DNA from: Bacteroidales bacterium UBA5281
Lineage (GTDB): Bacteria; Bacteroidota; Bacteroidia; Bacteroidales; Lentimicrobiaceae
DNA: 42,351 nucleotides
Reading direction: 5' to 3'
NCBI GenBank assembly: GCA_002410555.1
Contig: DHSR01000078.1
Span: 488-42,838, forward strand
The translations under genes and the position numbers were made by a program. Under the pieces are notes generated by a model. The model saw nothing but the letters and a program-made list of their open reading frames with translations. It did no database searches and was not told the DNA's origin. Shown piece after piece: positions 41,806 to 42,351 of this stretch (position 1 is the first letter of the stretch; the number at the start of each line of letters is the position of its first letter).

Positions 41806-42303
41806 ATGGCAACAATTAAGTTAAAAGGCAATCCCATCAACACCAAAGGAAATTTACCCTCAGTAGGAAGCCAGGCACCCGATTTCAAACTGGTTAAAGA
41901 AGATTTAACTGAGGTATCACTCAGCGATTATAAGGGCCGGAAAGTAGTTTTGAATATATTTCCAAGCCTCGATACCAGTGTGTGTGCAGCTTCAGTGCGT
42001 CATTTCAATGAGAAGGTGGGAAATCTGGAAAATACCGTTTTAATAAGCATTTCAAAGGATTTGCCCTTTGCACATGGACGTTTTTGCTCCACTGAAGGAC
42101 TGCATAATGTGGTTCCCGCTTCAGGATTTCGCGATGATAAGTTCGGCGCTGATTATGGCGTAGAACTTACCGATGGGCCTTTAAAAGGATTATACTCACG
42201 TGCAGTAGTGGTACTTGATGAAGCCGGAAGGGTAAAGTATACCGAGCAGGTGCCTGAAATTACGGAAGAACCCGATTACGATAAAGCTTTGGAGATTGTT
42301 TAA
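41806..42303 (+). CDS. tpx: Thiol peroxidase, atypical 2-Cys peroxiredoxin
   Basis: A 165-residue cytosolic peroxidase that reduces hydrogen and alkyl peroxides, recycled by thioredoxin. The family marks are VGSQAPDFKLV, the peroxidatic Cys60 in FPSLDTSVCAASVRHFN and the resolving Cys94 in GRFCSTEGL, 34 residues apart as in Tpx. The ATG at 41806 gives the normal start MATIKLKGNP; a longer frame to 41773 is not needed. It lies 73 bases after the GH3 fusion gene. Confidence 0.95.
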   Translation: MATIKLKGNPINTKGNLPSVGSQAPDFKLVKEDLTEVSLSDYKGRKVVLNIFPSLDTSVCAASVRHFNEKVGNLENTVLISISKDLPFAHGRFCSTEGLHNVVPASGFRDDKFGADYGVELTDGPLKGLYSRAVVVLDEAGRVKYTEQVPEITEEPDYDKALEIV

Positions 42304-42351
42304 GTGTGATGAAGGAGTTATGCTAACGGTTTTATAATGATAAAGGCTGTC

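Overview
The window comes from a Bacteroidota chromosome, probably a free-living or environmental member. The evidence is the gene families (two TonB-dependent receptors with an N-terminal carboxypeptidase-like domain, a GWxTD protein, a DUF5777 barrel, Rho with a long low-complexity insert), many lipoproteins, and repeated matches to the Bacteroidota -7 promoter box TAnnTTTG at plausible distances from starts. I see no tRNA, rRNA, CRISPR array, insertion sequence or prophage. Most of the window is housekeeping and cell-envelope genes in short operons.

Left part (1-9.2 kb): a TonB-dependent receptor behind a clear TPP riboswitch (probable thiamine or thiamine-precursor uptake); a small lipoprotein and aroQ; a frameshifted, truncated floA-like remnant; a GT2 glycosyltransferase; a GWxTD protein; and a phenylalanine-hydroxylase-type enzyme with a large C-terminal extension. 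Middle part (9.2-19 kb): a second GT2 enzyme translationally coupled to miaA, a TonB receptor with a DUF2271-like partner, pcm, a Gfo/Idh/MocA oxidoreductase, and a lipoprotein coupled to a polyprenyl-phosphate sugar transferase.

From 19 to 31 kb: a CopD-like membrane protein, an osmC/FMN-reductase pair, a DUF89 phosphatase, an amidohydrolase, a rubredoxin-DUF2231 fusion, a rhodanese-fold protein with a regular Cys-rich tail, a DPP III-type peptidase lipoprotein, comB-gcvT, and rho with a C-rich leader and strong bidirectional terminator.

The most interesting block is 30.9-37.2 kb. Six minus-strand genes encode a c-type cytochrome lipoprotein with a CX4CH site, a DUF5777 beta-barrel, a monoheme cytochrome c, a seven-heme membrane-anchored cytochrome, a four-helix cytochrome b, and a six-heme lipoprotein with a short collagen-like linker. 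Next to them are a Crp/Fnr-type regulator and a NarJ/TorD-type molybdoenzyme chaperone. A perfect 24-bp palindrome with an exact FNR-type core (TTGAT-N4-ATCAA) lies between the operon and the regulator, and a second near-perfect box lies upstream of the chaperone gene. This looks like a respiratory module carrying quinol electrons to the periplasm or outer membrane under FNR-like control, with its terminal molybdoenzyme encoded elsewhere. The right end has a von Willebrand A protein, a NagZ-type GH3/serine beta-lactamase fusion and the thiol peroxidase tpx.
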